Shown here: one piece after another, positions 51,617 through 59,780 of the stretch
How the letters are laid out: every line of letters begins with the position of its first letter
How positions within the stretch are numbered: the stretch's first letter is position 1
From: an uncultured Clostridia bacterium
GTDB taxonomy: Bacteria > Bacillota > Clostridia > Christensenellales > Aristaeellaceae
NCBI GenBank assembly: GCA_934663595.1
Contig: CAKUKM010000012.1
Span: forward strand, 3,084 to 67,083
Reading direction: 5' to 3'
DNA length: 64,000 bases
Made by a program: the position numbers and the translations under genes
Notes under the pieces: generated by a model
Seen by the model: the letters and a program-made list of their open reading frames with translations, nothing else
Database searches by the model: none
What the model was told of the DNA's origin: nothing

Positions 51617-52559
51617 ACAGCCCAGCGAAACCCAGACCAAAGCGAAGAAAATTCGCATGCTCATTGCCGGTTATCCTGGAATCGGCAAGACCACGCTCGG
51701 TCTCTCTGCGCCGCGTGCTCTGCACATCGACATCGACTTCGGTATTGACCGCATCGAACCGTTGTACCGCCGCCCCTACATCCAGCCGCAGACCTATCAG
51801 GAACTGCTGGATGATCTCATTCCCGCCAATCTCGTTGATCTTGATACGCTGGTGTTCGACACGGGCGGAAAGCTGCTCGACCTGATGAAACCGTGGGCAA
51901 TCAAGAATGACCCCAAGAACGGCAAGCGCGACGGTTCTCTTTCCTTGCAGGGATACGGCGCCGTCGGGCGCGAGTTCACCCGCTTGATGGACTATTGCTT
52001 CTATGAGTTGGACAAGCACATCGTGGTGCTTTTCCACGCTGTCGAGGACAAGGACGGTGACAACACCCGACTTCGCCTGATGATCGAGGGCAGCACGAAG
52101 AACACGGTGTGGATTCCGATGGATCTGGGCGGCTTCCTTGAAATGCAGGGAAACAACCGAACCCTTGGCCTTTCCAACTGTGAGAGATACTTTGCCAAAG
52201 GCACTCGCGGTATCAATGGTATCCTGAAAATCCCCGAGCTGACCGACGGTGCGCCCAATGACTTTCTTGCCCGCCTGTTCGACCAGTACGAGAAGAAATC
52301 CGAAAACGACGCTGCGGTGCTGTCGGCTGAGAAAAAGCACTACGAAATCGCGATGAAGAAGGGCAAGGCGATCATCGACGAAATCATAGACGCGCAGTCC
52401 GCCAACGGGCAGATGGCGGCATTCAAAGCCCTCTCACACGCGCTCACCAGTCAGCGCGAACTCAAGGTTCTCTGGAACCGAAGGATGAAGGAATGCGGCG
52501 TGACGTTCTCTGCCGAACAGAAGTGCTACGTTCCCGAAGATGGAGGTGGCGAAGCGTGA
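51609..52559 (+). CDS. Sak4-like AAA ATPase / single-strand annealing recombinase
   Basis: Encodes 316 residues. Walker A is GYPGIGKTT, a Walker B-like stretch is LDTLVFDTGG, and the RecA-like core is followed by a helical tail. Phage Sak4 proteins pair with an SSB and a nuclease in recombination modules, as here. It starts at ATG 51609 with AAAGGAG upstream. Confidence 0.8.
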   Translation: MIRQPSETQTKAKKIRMLIAGYPGIGKTTLGLSAPRALHIDIDFGIDRIEPLYRRPYIQPQTYQELLDDLIPANLVDLDTLVFDTGGKLLDLMKPWAIKNDPKNGKRDGSLSLQGYGAVGREFTRLMDYCFYELDKHIVVLFHAVEDKDGDNTRLRLMIEGSTKNTVWIPMDLGGFLEMQGNNRTLGLSNCERYFAKGTRGINGILKIPELTDGAPNDFLARLFDQYEKKSENDAAVLSAEKKHYEIAMKKGKAIIDEIIDAQSANGQMAAFKALSHALTSQRELKVLWNRRMKECGVTFSAEQKCYVPEDGGGEA

Positions 52560-52786
52560 ACAGCGGCAATTTCAGCCCGACCAAAGCCAACAGGGCACAG
52601 ATCAAATACTGCGATGAACACGAATGCCCGGTATTTGCTCCGATGAATGGCGTTTGTTATCGCTGCGGCTACAACATCTATCTCCCGACCAATGGAAAGA
52701 GTGGACCGCGCGGCATTACCGTTGAGGAAGCGGGCAGCAGGTTCATTACGAGCTGCCCGCACTGTAGCTACAGCTTTGTTGAATGA
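52556..52786 (+). CDS. Small zinc-ribbon phage protein
   Basis: Encodes 76 residues from GTG 52556, overlapping the previous stop (GTGA) with GGAGGTGG upstream. Cys pairs YCDEHEC, CYRCGYN and CPHCSYS suggest one or two zinc sites. Function unknown; it may recruit a partner to DNA. Confidence 0.65.
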   Translation: MNSGNFSPTKANRAQIKYCDEHECPVFAPMNGVCYRCGYNIYLPTNGKSGPRGITVEEAGSRFITSCPHCSYSFVE

Positions 52787-52795
52787 GGTGTTGAT

Positions 52796-53458
52796 ATGAA
52801 TCGCTACCTGATGACGCACAGTCTGCTTTCCTCGTGGCTGTACATGATGGAAAGTCAGTATGAATCCGCCGATCGAAATCCGATGGATGAATTTCTGACA
52901 GTGTTGCGGCGCGAACCCGCACCGACCAGTGAAGCCATGCAGAAGGGCATCGACTTTGAGAATCTGGTCACTGCCATCGTCGATGGCGAAATCACGATGC
53001 CCTGTGAAGTTTTGGACGCTGAAGCGAATACCTCAGCAGTCCTCCGTCTGCCGATCAGCGAGCATCCCTGGTATGAACCGGCTGCGCAGATCGCAAAGAT
53101 CGTCAAGGGCGGCATTCTACAATGTATCGCCAAGCGCGACGTGCGGATTTGCGGCATGGACTTTCTGCTGTACGGTCGATTGGACGCCTTGAAGGGCGGA
53201 AGCATTTACGACATCAAGTTTACCAGTCGTTACGACGCTGGTAAATACTACGACAGCACCCAGCACCCGATGTATATGTTCATCGTGCCGGAAGCGAACG
53301 AATTCAGCTATCTGGCCAGCAACGGCACAAACGTATGGATTGAAACCTATCGACGTGACGAGACCAACGACATCCGCGTGACCGTCGATCTGTTCATCAA
53401 GTGGCTGCGCGATAACGGATTGGAACGGGTGTATCTGGAGCACTGGGGTGCACGATGA
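52796..53458 (+). CDS. PD-(D/E)XK nuclease (RecB/YqaJ-like)
   Basis: Encodes 220 residues. The nuclease core is GRLDALKGGSIYDIKFTS with the Asp, Asp and Lys of the D-x(n)-(D/E)-x-K motif. It is a likely 5'-3' exonuclease that acts with the Sak4-like protein. GAGGTG precedes the ATG. It overlaps the next gene by 4 bp. Confidence 0.82.
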   Translation: MNRYLMTHSLLSSWLYMMESQYESADRNPMDEFLTVLRREPAPTSEAMQKGIDFENLVTAIVDGEITMPCEVLDAEANTSAVLRLPISEHPWYEPAAQIAKIVKGGILQCIAKRDVRICGMDFLLYGRLDALKGGSIYDIKFTSRYDAGKYYDSTQHPMYMFIVPEANEFSYLASNGTNVWIETYRRDETNDIRVTVDLFIKWLRDNGLERVYLEHWGAR

Positions 53459-53973
53459 AAGGCCGTCTGATTGATCTTGCGGTCGGCTTGGACGGTAAGC
53501 AGCGCGTAACCATCGCCGTGGAAGGCGATCTTCGAGAGATCTTCGACGAGCTGCATGAAGCGGACGTTTCCGTCGAGATCAAAAAGTTCCGAAGAAAGCG
53601 TTCCCTTGACGCGAACGCCTATGCATGGGTGCTCATTGACAAGCTGGCGGCTGCGCTGAACATGGAAAAGGTTGAGGTCTATCGGGAGCTGATACGAAAC
53701 ATCGGCGGCGTTTCTGAAACCGTCTGTGTGCGAAACGAAGCGGTGGAGCGACTGTGCGAAGGCTGGAAGCATAACGGCCTTGGCTGGTTCGCCGAAACGT
53801 TTCCCAGCAAGATCAACGGCTGCACCAACGTGGTGCTTTACTACGGTTCGAGCACCTACGACACGAAGCAGATGTCGGCTCTGATCGACGTGGCGGTGGA
53901 AAGCTGCAAGGGGTTGGGCATTGAAACGATGCCGCCCGCAGAGCTGGCGGCACTGGAGGCAAGCTGGCAATGA
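53455..53973 (+). CDS. Phage protein of the NinB-like type
   Basis: Encodes 172 residues. RRKRSLDANAYAWVLIDKLA, then GCTNVVLYYGSSTYDTKQM and CKGLGIETMPPAEL are conserved in many Clostridial phages, and the region is sometimes assigned to NinB-type recombination proteins. The ATG overlaps the previous stop (ATGA) and its own stop overlaps the DUF3268 start. Confidence 0.7.
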   Translation: MKGRLIDLAVGLDGKQRVTIAVEGDLREIFDELHEADVSVEIKKFRRKRSLDANAYAWVLIDKLAAALNMEKVEVYRELIRNIGGVSETVCVRNEAVERLCEGWKHNGLGWFAETFPSKINGCTNVVLYYGSSTYDTKQMSALIDVAVESCKGLGIETMPPAELAALEASWQ

Positions 53974-54344
53974 AAAATGTGCTTTGCGACTACTGCGGAA
54001 AACCCACGCGCTTCGTAGACGACAGCATTGTCTACGGACGCAGCTTCGGAATGATCTACTATTGCCGTGAATGCCGCGCGTGGGTCGGCGTTCATCGTGG
54101 TACCGATTAGCCGCTCGGCCGTCTGGCTGATGCTGAGCTACGGAAGTACAAGAAAGCCGCTCACGCTGCTTTCGACCCGATCTGGCGGCGAACTCAAATG
54201 ACACGCAAGGCCGCTTACAAGTGGCTGGCAGCACAGCTCGGGATTCCCGAGCAAGAAACGCACATCGGTATGTTCGATGTAGATCAATGCAAGCAGGCCA
54301 TAGCAGTCTGCAAGAAAAGAATGGAGGGTTTCTATCATGAGTAA
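53970..54344 (+). pseudogene. DUF3268 zinc-finger gene with an in-frame amber codon
   Basis: The start ATG overlaps the previous stop. The first 46 codons (CDYCGKPTRFVDDS, YGRSFGMIYYCRECRAWVGV, ending HRGTD) are the DUF3268 zinc-finger fold. A TAG at 54108-54110 follows, and then the same frame continues as PLGRLADAELRKYKKAAHAA, FDPIWRRTQMTRKAAYKWLA, AQLGIPEQETHIGMFDVDQC and onward to TAA at 54342-54344. The second half matches the family in frame with no other damage. Either a very young nonsense mutation or amber readthrough would explain it. Confidence 0.8.
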
Positions 54345-54588
54345 GAAAAAAGGCTTTAAGGGACGTTGCAACGCGCGAGAGAGGCATTCCAGTTCCAAGA
54401 CTAACATTGCTGCGCTTGAAATTCACGCGATTGAGGATGCTGTCGTGGTTCCTCGCATCGAATACGACGCGCTGCAGTACGAACTGGCACGCACTGAGAT
54501 CGCTCGACGCATGCTGCTGGAGGAGAACGACGTTTACATGAACACCACGGCCATCAGGCAGGTGCTGGACGTGCCCGTAAAGGAGTGA
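54337..54588 (+). CDS. Hypothetical phage protein
   Basis: Encodes 83 residues. Basic N-terminus and a C-terminal coil (EYDALQYELARTEIARRML). The ATG at 54337 lies inside the end of the DUF3268 frame, with GGAGGG upstream. Its own stop is followed directly by the ssb start region. Confidence 0.6.
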   Translation: MSKKKGFKGRCNARERHSSSKTNIAALEIHAIEDAVVVPRIEYDALQYELARTEIARRMLLEENDVYMNTTAIRQVLDVPVKE

Positions 54589-54594
54589 TGACCT

Positions 54595-55086
54595 ATCAAC
54601 AGCTGTGTCCTTGTCGGCAACCTTGCCGCTGATCCGGAACATCGGACTACACAAAGCGGCATCAGCTGTACGACCTTCAGGGTCGCAGTTCAGCGCCGCT
54701 TTGCCAATCAGCAGGGCGTGCGCGAAGCTGATTTTATCAACTGCGTAGCCTGGCGCAGTACCGCCGATTTTGTCCATAAGTACTTCATCAAGGGCAACAA
54801 AATCGGTCTACGTGGTTCGCTGCAAACCAGAAGCTATGACGCTCAGGACGGCAGTAAGCGCTATGTGACGGAGGTGATCGCAGACGAGGTTGAATTCGTA
54901 ACATCGAAGTCTGATGGGCAAAACTCTGGTCAGTATTCCGGCAGCGCACCGGCTCCGGTCTACGGACAGCAGGGATATTCCCAGCAACCGGTTTACGGAC
55001 AGCCTGCACCCCAGCAGCGCACGGAACAGATGCGGATGGATACCGGCGGCTTCACGGAAGTGGACGACGATGAACTGCCGTTCTAA
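54595..55086 (+). CDS. ssb: Single-stranded DNA-binding protein with ATC in the start position
   Basis: Encodes about 163 residues. OB fold begins NSCVLVGNLAADPEHR, then FRVAVQRRFANQQG, FINCVAWRSTADFVHKYF and KIGLRGSLQTRSYD. The Gln/Tyr/Pro-rich tail ends in DDDELPF, the protein-docking acidic tip. AAAGGAG (54579-54585) lies 9 nt before ATC 54595-54597, exactly where ATG is expected. There is no ATG, GTG or TTG in this frame between the in-frame stops (54586-54591) and 54718, so the normal N-terminus needs an ATC start. The overlapping ATG at 54588 is out of frame. Confidence 0.87.
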   Translation: MNSCVLVGNLAADPEHRTTQSGISCTTFRVAVQRRFANQQGVREADFINCVAWRSTADFVHKYFIKGNKIGLRGSLQTRSYDAQDGSKRYVTEVIADEVEFVTSKSDGQNSGQYSGSAPAPVYGQQGYSQQPVYGQPAPQQRTEQMRMDTGGFTEVDDDELPF

Positions 55087-55098
55087 CGAGGTATGCAT

Positions 55099-55953
55099 AT
55101 GGCAACAGGAAAGCGTTACTACTGGATTAAGCTCAGGGAATCCTTCATGACCTCGGATACAGTGGATTTCCTTATGAGCCAGAAGGATGGTGCCAACTAC
55201 GTTGTCCTGTATCAAATGCTCTGTCTCAAGACTATCAACACGGGTGGACGTCTCTCGCGAACCATCGGCGAGATCGTCATTCCCTACGACGTGGAGAAGA
55301 TTCAACGGGATTGCAAGTGGTTCTCCGCCGACACCATCCGTGTTGCCTTGAATCTCTACAAACGCTTCGGATTGATTTACGAGGATGTGGATGGAACGCT
55401 GGTGTTGGTTGAGCACAATACCATGGTTGGCAGCGAAACCGACTGGGCAATGCAGAAACGTGCGCAGAAAGATTCTCAGCTTCTTCCACCTCCCGATAGT
55501 GGAAACCAAGTGGAAAGTGGTGTGGAAAATTTCCACACAGATATTAGAGATAAAGATATTAGATATCAGAGTTCAGATACAAGAGTACAGAAACAAGAGA
55601 AAGAGGACGATGTAGTATGCGCGGAGCCGCCCGATTCCGGGCGCTCCACGCCACCTCCCGAACCTACGCCAACCCCCAGCGAATTCAACATTCCGCTGAA
55701 TGATGGCTCTTGCTATAACGTTCCGATGGAAAACATCGAGGTTTACAAGAAGCTCTATCCGAAGGTGGACGTGGAACAGGCTTTGCGAAACATGATCGGC
55801 TGGTCAATGTCGGCTGGGGCAAATCGAAAGACCAGGCGTGGAATCAAGCGATTCATCACCAACTGGCTTTCAAGCGATCAGGACAGGGGCAGAGCACGAA
55901 AGCCCGCTGAAACGCAGAAGCCGGTTTACGCCGATGAAGATGATTTTTACTGA
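55099..55953 (+). CDS. Phage replisome organizer (DnaD-like N-terminal domain)
   Basis: Encodes 284 residues. KRYYWIKLRESFMTSDTVDF and the following winged-helix region are typical of the N-terminal replisome-organizer domain. A long Pro/acidic linker (about 125-200) leads to a C-terminal helical domain. It would bind the phage origin and recruit the DnaC-like loader encoded next. The ATG at 55099 follows ACGAGGT; an ATG at 55093 is closer than ideal. Confidence 0.83.
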   Translation: MATGKRYYWIKLRESFMTSDTVDFLMSQKDGANYVVLYQMLCLKTINTGGRLSRTIGEIVIPYDVEKIQRDCKWFSADTIRVALNLYKRFGLIYEDVDGTLVLVEHNTMVGSETDWAMQKRAQKDSQLLPPPDSGNQVESGVENFHTDIRDKDIRYQSSDTRVQKQEKEDDVVCAEPPDSGRSTPPPEPTPTPSEFNIPLNDGSCYNVPMENIEVYKKLYPKVDVEQALRNMIGWSMSAGANRKTRRGIKRFITNWLSSDQDRGRARKPAETQKPVYADEDDFY

Positions 55954-55964
55954 GGAGGTGTCGT

Positions 55965-56807
55965 ATGCAGTCAATCGGCGATCTTGCCGTGAGCGCCATG
56001 GCGCAGCTCGGTTCTGAATCACACATTCCTGCCGAACCGGGAGATACCACCGGCGAGGACGGAATGCTGCACTGCGGCGTATGTGGCCAGAAGAAAGAGT
56101 TCAGGCTCCCATTCAACGGACACTACGTTCCGAGTATGTGCCAGTGCCGCAGGGATGAACTGGCTCGTGAAGAGGCTGAGAAGCAGCGGCAGCAGGAATT
56201 ACAGCGTGTCCGTGAGCTGGCCAGCTATTCTCTGGTGGATGAACGATTTCACGAATCCACATTTGACCATTTCATTGCTTCAGCGCCCGAAGATCAGCGC
56301 GTGTTGCGCATCTGCAGGAATTACGTGGAGCATTTTGACGAGATGCTGGCAAGGAACGCAGGACTGATCTTCTATGGTTCACCAGGAACAGGCAAGACGT
56401 TTGCTGCAAGCTGCATCGCCAATGCGCTGATGGCACAGCGCGTGCCTGTACTGGTAACCAGCATCGTGCGGCTGACGGCAAATATGTTCGGCGATGATCT
56501 TGCTGAACTGCTCAATCAAATGAATACCGCACGACTGCTGGTGTTGGATGATTTCGGTGCCGAACGCAATACCGAATTCAAGGCGGAGCAGATCTTCACA
56601 GTGATCGATTCCCGATACGCTGCGAAGAAACCCATGATCATCACGACCAACTTGATGGATTTCAAGACGGAAACTGATGTCCGGCGAAAGCGTGTGTACG
56701 ATCGCATCTTCGAGGTTTGTACGCCGATCAAGATGGACGGCGAATCCAAGCGTCGTGCTGAAGGACGAAAGATGCGCGATTCAATTCGCGCTATGCTTGA
56801 AGGATAA
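55965..56807 (+). CDS. DnaC-like helicase loader ATPase
   Basis: Encodes 280 residues. An N-terminal zinc-binding segment (CGVCGQKKEF, MCQCRRDELA) is followed by an AAA+ core with Walker A GSPGTGKTF and Walker B LLVLDDFGAE and the C-terminal arginine segment. It loads host DnaB on the phage origin with the replisome organizer. GAGGAGGTG precedes the ATG. Confidence 0.88.
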   Translation: MQSIGDLAVSAMAQLGSESHIPAEPGDTTGEDGMLHCGVCGQKKEFRLPFNGHYVPSMCQCRRDELAREEAEKQRQQELQRVRELASYSLVDERFHESTFDHFIASAPEDQRVLRICRNYVEHFDEMLARNAGLIFYGSPGTGKTFAASCIANALMAQRVPVLVTSIVRLTANMFGDDLAELLNQMNTARLLVLDDFGAERNTEFKAEQIFTVIDSRYAAKKPMIITTNLMDFKTETDVRRKRVYDRIFEVCTPIKMDGESKRRAEGRKMRDSIRAMLEG

Positions 56808-56836
56808 CCAAATGATTCACAAGGAGGATATGACCC

Positions 56837-57280
56837 ATGATGTATATCGACCCGAAAAAAAGACTCGATCTCTCCAGTGCGCACTTCGACGAAATGCGCC
56901 ATGATCTCGATCGGTACATCACCAAGATGCTGCCGATCATGGAGGCGAAAAACACCCAGGCGGGTACTATTTCCCTGAAGATCGACTTTTCCATCCTTGA
57001 GGACAAGGTGAAGTGCGAGAACTCGCCCACCGGCGAACGCGAGGCGCTCATTCCGACCATCAACTACAAGATTGCAATGACATTGCAGAGCAAGGCTGAG
57101 AACAAGGGCTATGTCGTGAGCGGTGGGCATGAAGTTGTGCAGGAAGGCAGCGACTATTACATCGTCACCAAGGAAGAGGCCGGCGGTCAGCTCAATATGT
57201 TCAACGGCTATGACGAGACGCTTGAAGAAAGCGAAGGTTCCAGTTCTCATTTGGATGGCTTTGAGGAGGATGAGCAATGA
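56837..57280 (+). CDS. Conserved phage protein of unknown function
   Basis: Encodes 147 residues with an acidic C-terminus. The start at 56837 is 9 nt after AAGGAGG. It overlaps the next gene by 4 bp. No domain recognised; similar proteins are common beside phage replication genes. Confidence 0.65.
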   Translation: MMYIDPKKRLDLSSAHFDEMRHDLDRYITKMLPIMEAKNTQAGTISLKIDFSILEDKVKCENSPTGEREALIPTINYKIAMTLQSKAENKGYVVSGGHEVVQEGSDYYIVTKEEAGGQLNMFNGYDETLEESEGSSSHLDGFEEDEQ

Positions 57281-57540
57281 CGCGAGCGGGAAAATGGGAT
57301 TTCGCAAAGCATGAGTATCGGCCCTACGAAATCCCCGACGGCTGGTATTGCCCGCTCGTGCTGTACGATATGGGAACCATCGTCAACTGCGCATCTTGCG
57401 GCAAAGATCTGCCATTCGGCGATACCTACACAAGCCGCCAAATCCATAATCCGTTCGGCTTTGGATACATGGTGTGCGAAGCCTGTATGACAAAAGAACG
57501 TATGGACGAAAGCAAAGCGCAAAAGGAGAATGCGACATGA
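57277..57540 (+). CDS. Small zinc-ribbon phage protein
   Basis: Encodes 87 residues. CASCGKDL and CEACMT form a zinc-ribbon-like pair. It overlaps both neighbours by 4 bp. Confidence 0.65.
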   Translation: MTRAGKWDFAKHEYRPYEIPDGWYCPLVLYDMGTIVNCASCGKDLPFGDTYTSRQIHNPFGFGYMVCEACMTKERMDESKAQKENAT

Positions 57541-57752
57541 GAATCAAGGAAATTATTTGCCAGAACCGACGTGATTTCAAGGCTGTGTTCGAATGCGAGC
57601 ACTGCGGATATACCGCCAAAGGTTGGGGCTACGACGACGCGAATTTTCACCGGAACGTGATTCCTGCAATGAAGTGTCCCAAGTGCGGAAAGGTTGCCGA
57701 TGAAAACTATCGAGCGCTATCAACAAAATACCCCGAGGGGATGGAGGTATAA
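57537..57752 (+). CDS. Small zinc-ribbon phage protein
   Basis: Encodes 71 residues from ATG 57537, which overlaps the previous stop. CEHCGYTAKG and CPKCGK form a zinc ribbon. AAAGGAGAATG lies upstream. Confidence 0.65.
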   Translation: MRIKEIICQNRRDFKAVFECEHCGYTAKGWGYDDANFHRNVIPAMKCPKCGKVADENYRALSTKYPEGMEV

Positions 57753-57755
57753 CGA

Positions 57756-59096
57756 ATGATCACAATGATACCCTGCTCCAAACTGGAGCCGCACCCGGAC
57801 AATCCACGGAAAGAGCTGGGCGACCTGAGCGAACTGACCGCTTCGATCCGAAAACAGGGATTGCTCCAGAACCTGACCGTGGTTCCCTCTCCCGATTCGC
57901 CGGACAAGTATCGCATCGTCATCGGTCACCGTCGCTTCAGCGCTTCGGGCATTGCAGGACTCGACGAGCTGCCCTGCATCATCGATACGAAAATGACCTA
58001 TCCGGAACAGATCGCCGTAATGATGTCCGAGAACATCCAGCGCAACGACCTGACCATCACGGAAAGGGTCGGCGGTGTTCAGATGATGATGGATCTCGGC
58101 ATGAACGTCGGCGAAATATCCGGAAATACCGGCATCAGCGATACCACGATTCGCCGCTATGCGAAGCTTGCCAAGCTCAATAAAGGCGGCATGGCGCAGG
58201 CAGAACAGCGCGGCGCAACGCTGATGCAGTTCGCAGAGATTACCGAGATCGAGGATGACGCGCTGCGTCAGGAAGCACTTGAAAAAGTCGGAACCGACGA
58301 ATACCGAAGCGTAATGTACAGGGTTCGGGCATGGCGTGACCGCAAAGCCCGTTTGCCGCACATGGTTGAAAAGCTGAATGCTTTCGCCGCTGAAATCAAG
58401 AAAGCGGACTATTCCAGGTACAGTTGGAACCAAAACTTTTATTACTGTGATTCCAATGTGCTGACCAAGATCGACGAAATAAAGCGCAGGAAAGGTACGG
58501 CATACGCTTACATCATCAAGGAAAGCAATGTCGAGCTGTACGAAGAACGATCGAAGCACGATGACGCCAAAGAGCAGACCAAGCGTGAAGCGCAGGAGCG
58601 TATGAAAGCCCGCGCCAATCATGAGCGCGAGATCGCTGCTGCGTTCAAGCAAATGCGCAGCGAGTTCATGAAAGGCCTGTCGCTCAAGGGGCATGAAGCC
58701 GATGCGCTGCGTTTTGTACTCTGGGACCTGACCCGCAGGGAATACCAGTACTGCCCAACGACACACGGATGCTTTGCCGAGGTTTTCCTTCACAGCGAGC
58801 CGAAGGAAGGCGGAACCGGAAGCATCCAGATCGACAACGACGCAATCTTCCAGTTTCCCGAAAAGCGGTTGCTGTTGGGCGCGATTCTGGCGGCGTATGA
58901 CCGGATCGACGTTGGCGATATGAGCATGCTGGATCGCTACAGCGGCAAGCCCAAAGAGAACACCGCGACGATTCGCGATCTGTACGACCACATGGAATGC
59001 ATGGGCTACAACGTCAGCCAGGAAGAACGCGACTGGCTGGATGGAAGCCACGAGTGCTTTACCTTCCCGCACGACGAAAAGGAGAACACCAAATGA
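57756..59096 (+). CDS. ParB/Spo0J-type nuclease-domain protein
   Basis: Encodes 446 residues. The ParB N-terminal domain is clear (LEPHPDNPRKELGDLSELTA, VIGHRRFSASGIAGL), followed by a helix-turn-helix (GEISGNTGISDTTIRRYAKL) and a coiled-coil tail. In phages such proteins serve in partition, transcription or DNA modification, and the role here is not known. GGAGGTATAACG precedes the ATG. Confidence 0.87.
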   Translation: MITMIPCSKLEPHPDNPRKELGDLSELTASIRKQGLLQNLTVVPSPDSPDKYRIVIGHRRFSASGIAGLDELPCIIDTKMTYPEQIAVMMSENIQRNDLTITERVGGVQMMMDLGMNVGEISGNTGISDTTIRRYAKLAKLNKGGMAQAEQRGATLMQFAEITEIEDDALRQEALEKVGTDEYRSVMYRVRAWRDRKARLPHMVEKLNAFAAEIKKADYSRYSWNQNFYYCDSNVLTKIDEIKRRKGTAYAYIIKESNVELYEERSKHDDAKEQTKREAQERMKARANHEREIAAAFKQMRSEFMKGLSLKGHEADALRFVLWDLTRREYQYCPTTHGCFAEVFLHSEPKEGGTGSIQIDNDAIFQFPEKRLLLGAILAAYDRIDVGDMSMLDRYSGKPKENTATIRDLYDHMECMGYNVSQEERDWLDGSHECFTFPHDEKENTK

Positions 59097-59533
59097 AATT
59101 TACAGTGCCGGGCGAACCCTGTGGAAAGGCTCGCCCGCGGGTGGTACGCAACGGGAACGTTTCCCGCACGTACACCCCGGAGAAAACCGTGAACTACGAA
59201 AATCTGGTGAAGCTGGAATTTCAGCGCCAGTGCAATGATGTCTATATCGGCGATGGCGGCATTCGCATGTACATCACCGCCAGATTTTCCGTTCCCAGCT
59301 CCGCCAGCAAACGCAAGATGACCGCCATGCTGGACGGTGCAATTCGTCCCACCAGGAAGCCTGACTGCGATAACATCGCGAAAATCATCTGCGATGCTCT
59401 CAACGGCGTCGCTTACAGGGACGATGCGCAAATCGTATCCATCACAGTTGAAAAGCAATATGCCGCCATACCTGGCGTTGAGATCCGTATTGAGGAGGTA
59501 CTGCATGAAAGCCTATGTAATCCGGAGCGCTGA
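59093..59533 (+). CDS. rusA: RusA-type Holliday junction resolvase
   Basis: Encodes 146 residues. MKFTVPGEPCGKARPRVV and the catalytic Asp cluster KPDCDNIAKIICDALNGVAY, RDDAQIV are RusA. It resolves four-way junctions in recombination. Its ATG overlaps the ParB-like stop, and its end overlaps the next gene by 29 bp. Confidence 0.92.
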   Translation: MKFTVPGEPCGKARPRVVRNGNVSRTYTPEKTVNYENLVKLEFQRQCNDVYIGDGGIRMYITARFSVPSSASKRKMTAMLDGAIRPTRKPDCDNIAKIICDALNGVAYRDDAQIVSITVEKQYAAIPGVEIRIEEVLHESLCNPER

Positions 59534-59780
59534 CAAACTCAAGGAAGTCGTGCCGCTGATGAAGTGGCAGAAAGAAAAAGATAAGGTCGCCGCTTTCGCA
59601 AGAGTGTGGAGCGCGACTGAATGCAAGGAACCCGAAAAGGCGAAGAATCTGTCCGCCCGCATCGAGATCGGCAGGAGCGCTCAGGTGTTTAAGGTGATCG
59701 GCACCGCAGTTTCCCTTCTGGGAACCATGAACCTCTCTATGGCGCGGGCGTTTGTCGCAGATATGGAGGCTGTAAAGTGA
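59505..59780 (+). CDS. Hypothetical phage protein
   Basis: Encodes 91 residues (MKAYVIRSADKLKEVV). GAGGAGGT precedes the ATG at 59505. No domain recognised. It overlaps RusA upstream and thyX downstream. Confidence 0.6.
   Translation: MKAYVIRSADKLKEVVPLMKWQKEKDKVAAFARVWSATECKEPEKAKNLSARIEIGRSAQVFKVIGTAVSLLGTMNLSMARAFVADMEAVK

Noticed and set aside
53970..54344. General recoding of TAG to an amino acid in the prophage
   Set aside because: TAG still acts as the normal stop of the 51137-51616 gene, and the other early genes end in TAA or TGA with no further internal TAG. Local mutation or readthrough is more likely.
54718..55086. SSB starting at GTG 54718
   Set aside because: It would cut the OB fold in half and has no ribosome site; the family N-terminus is encoded from 54595.
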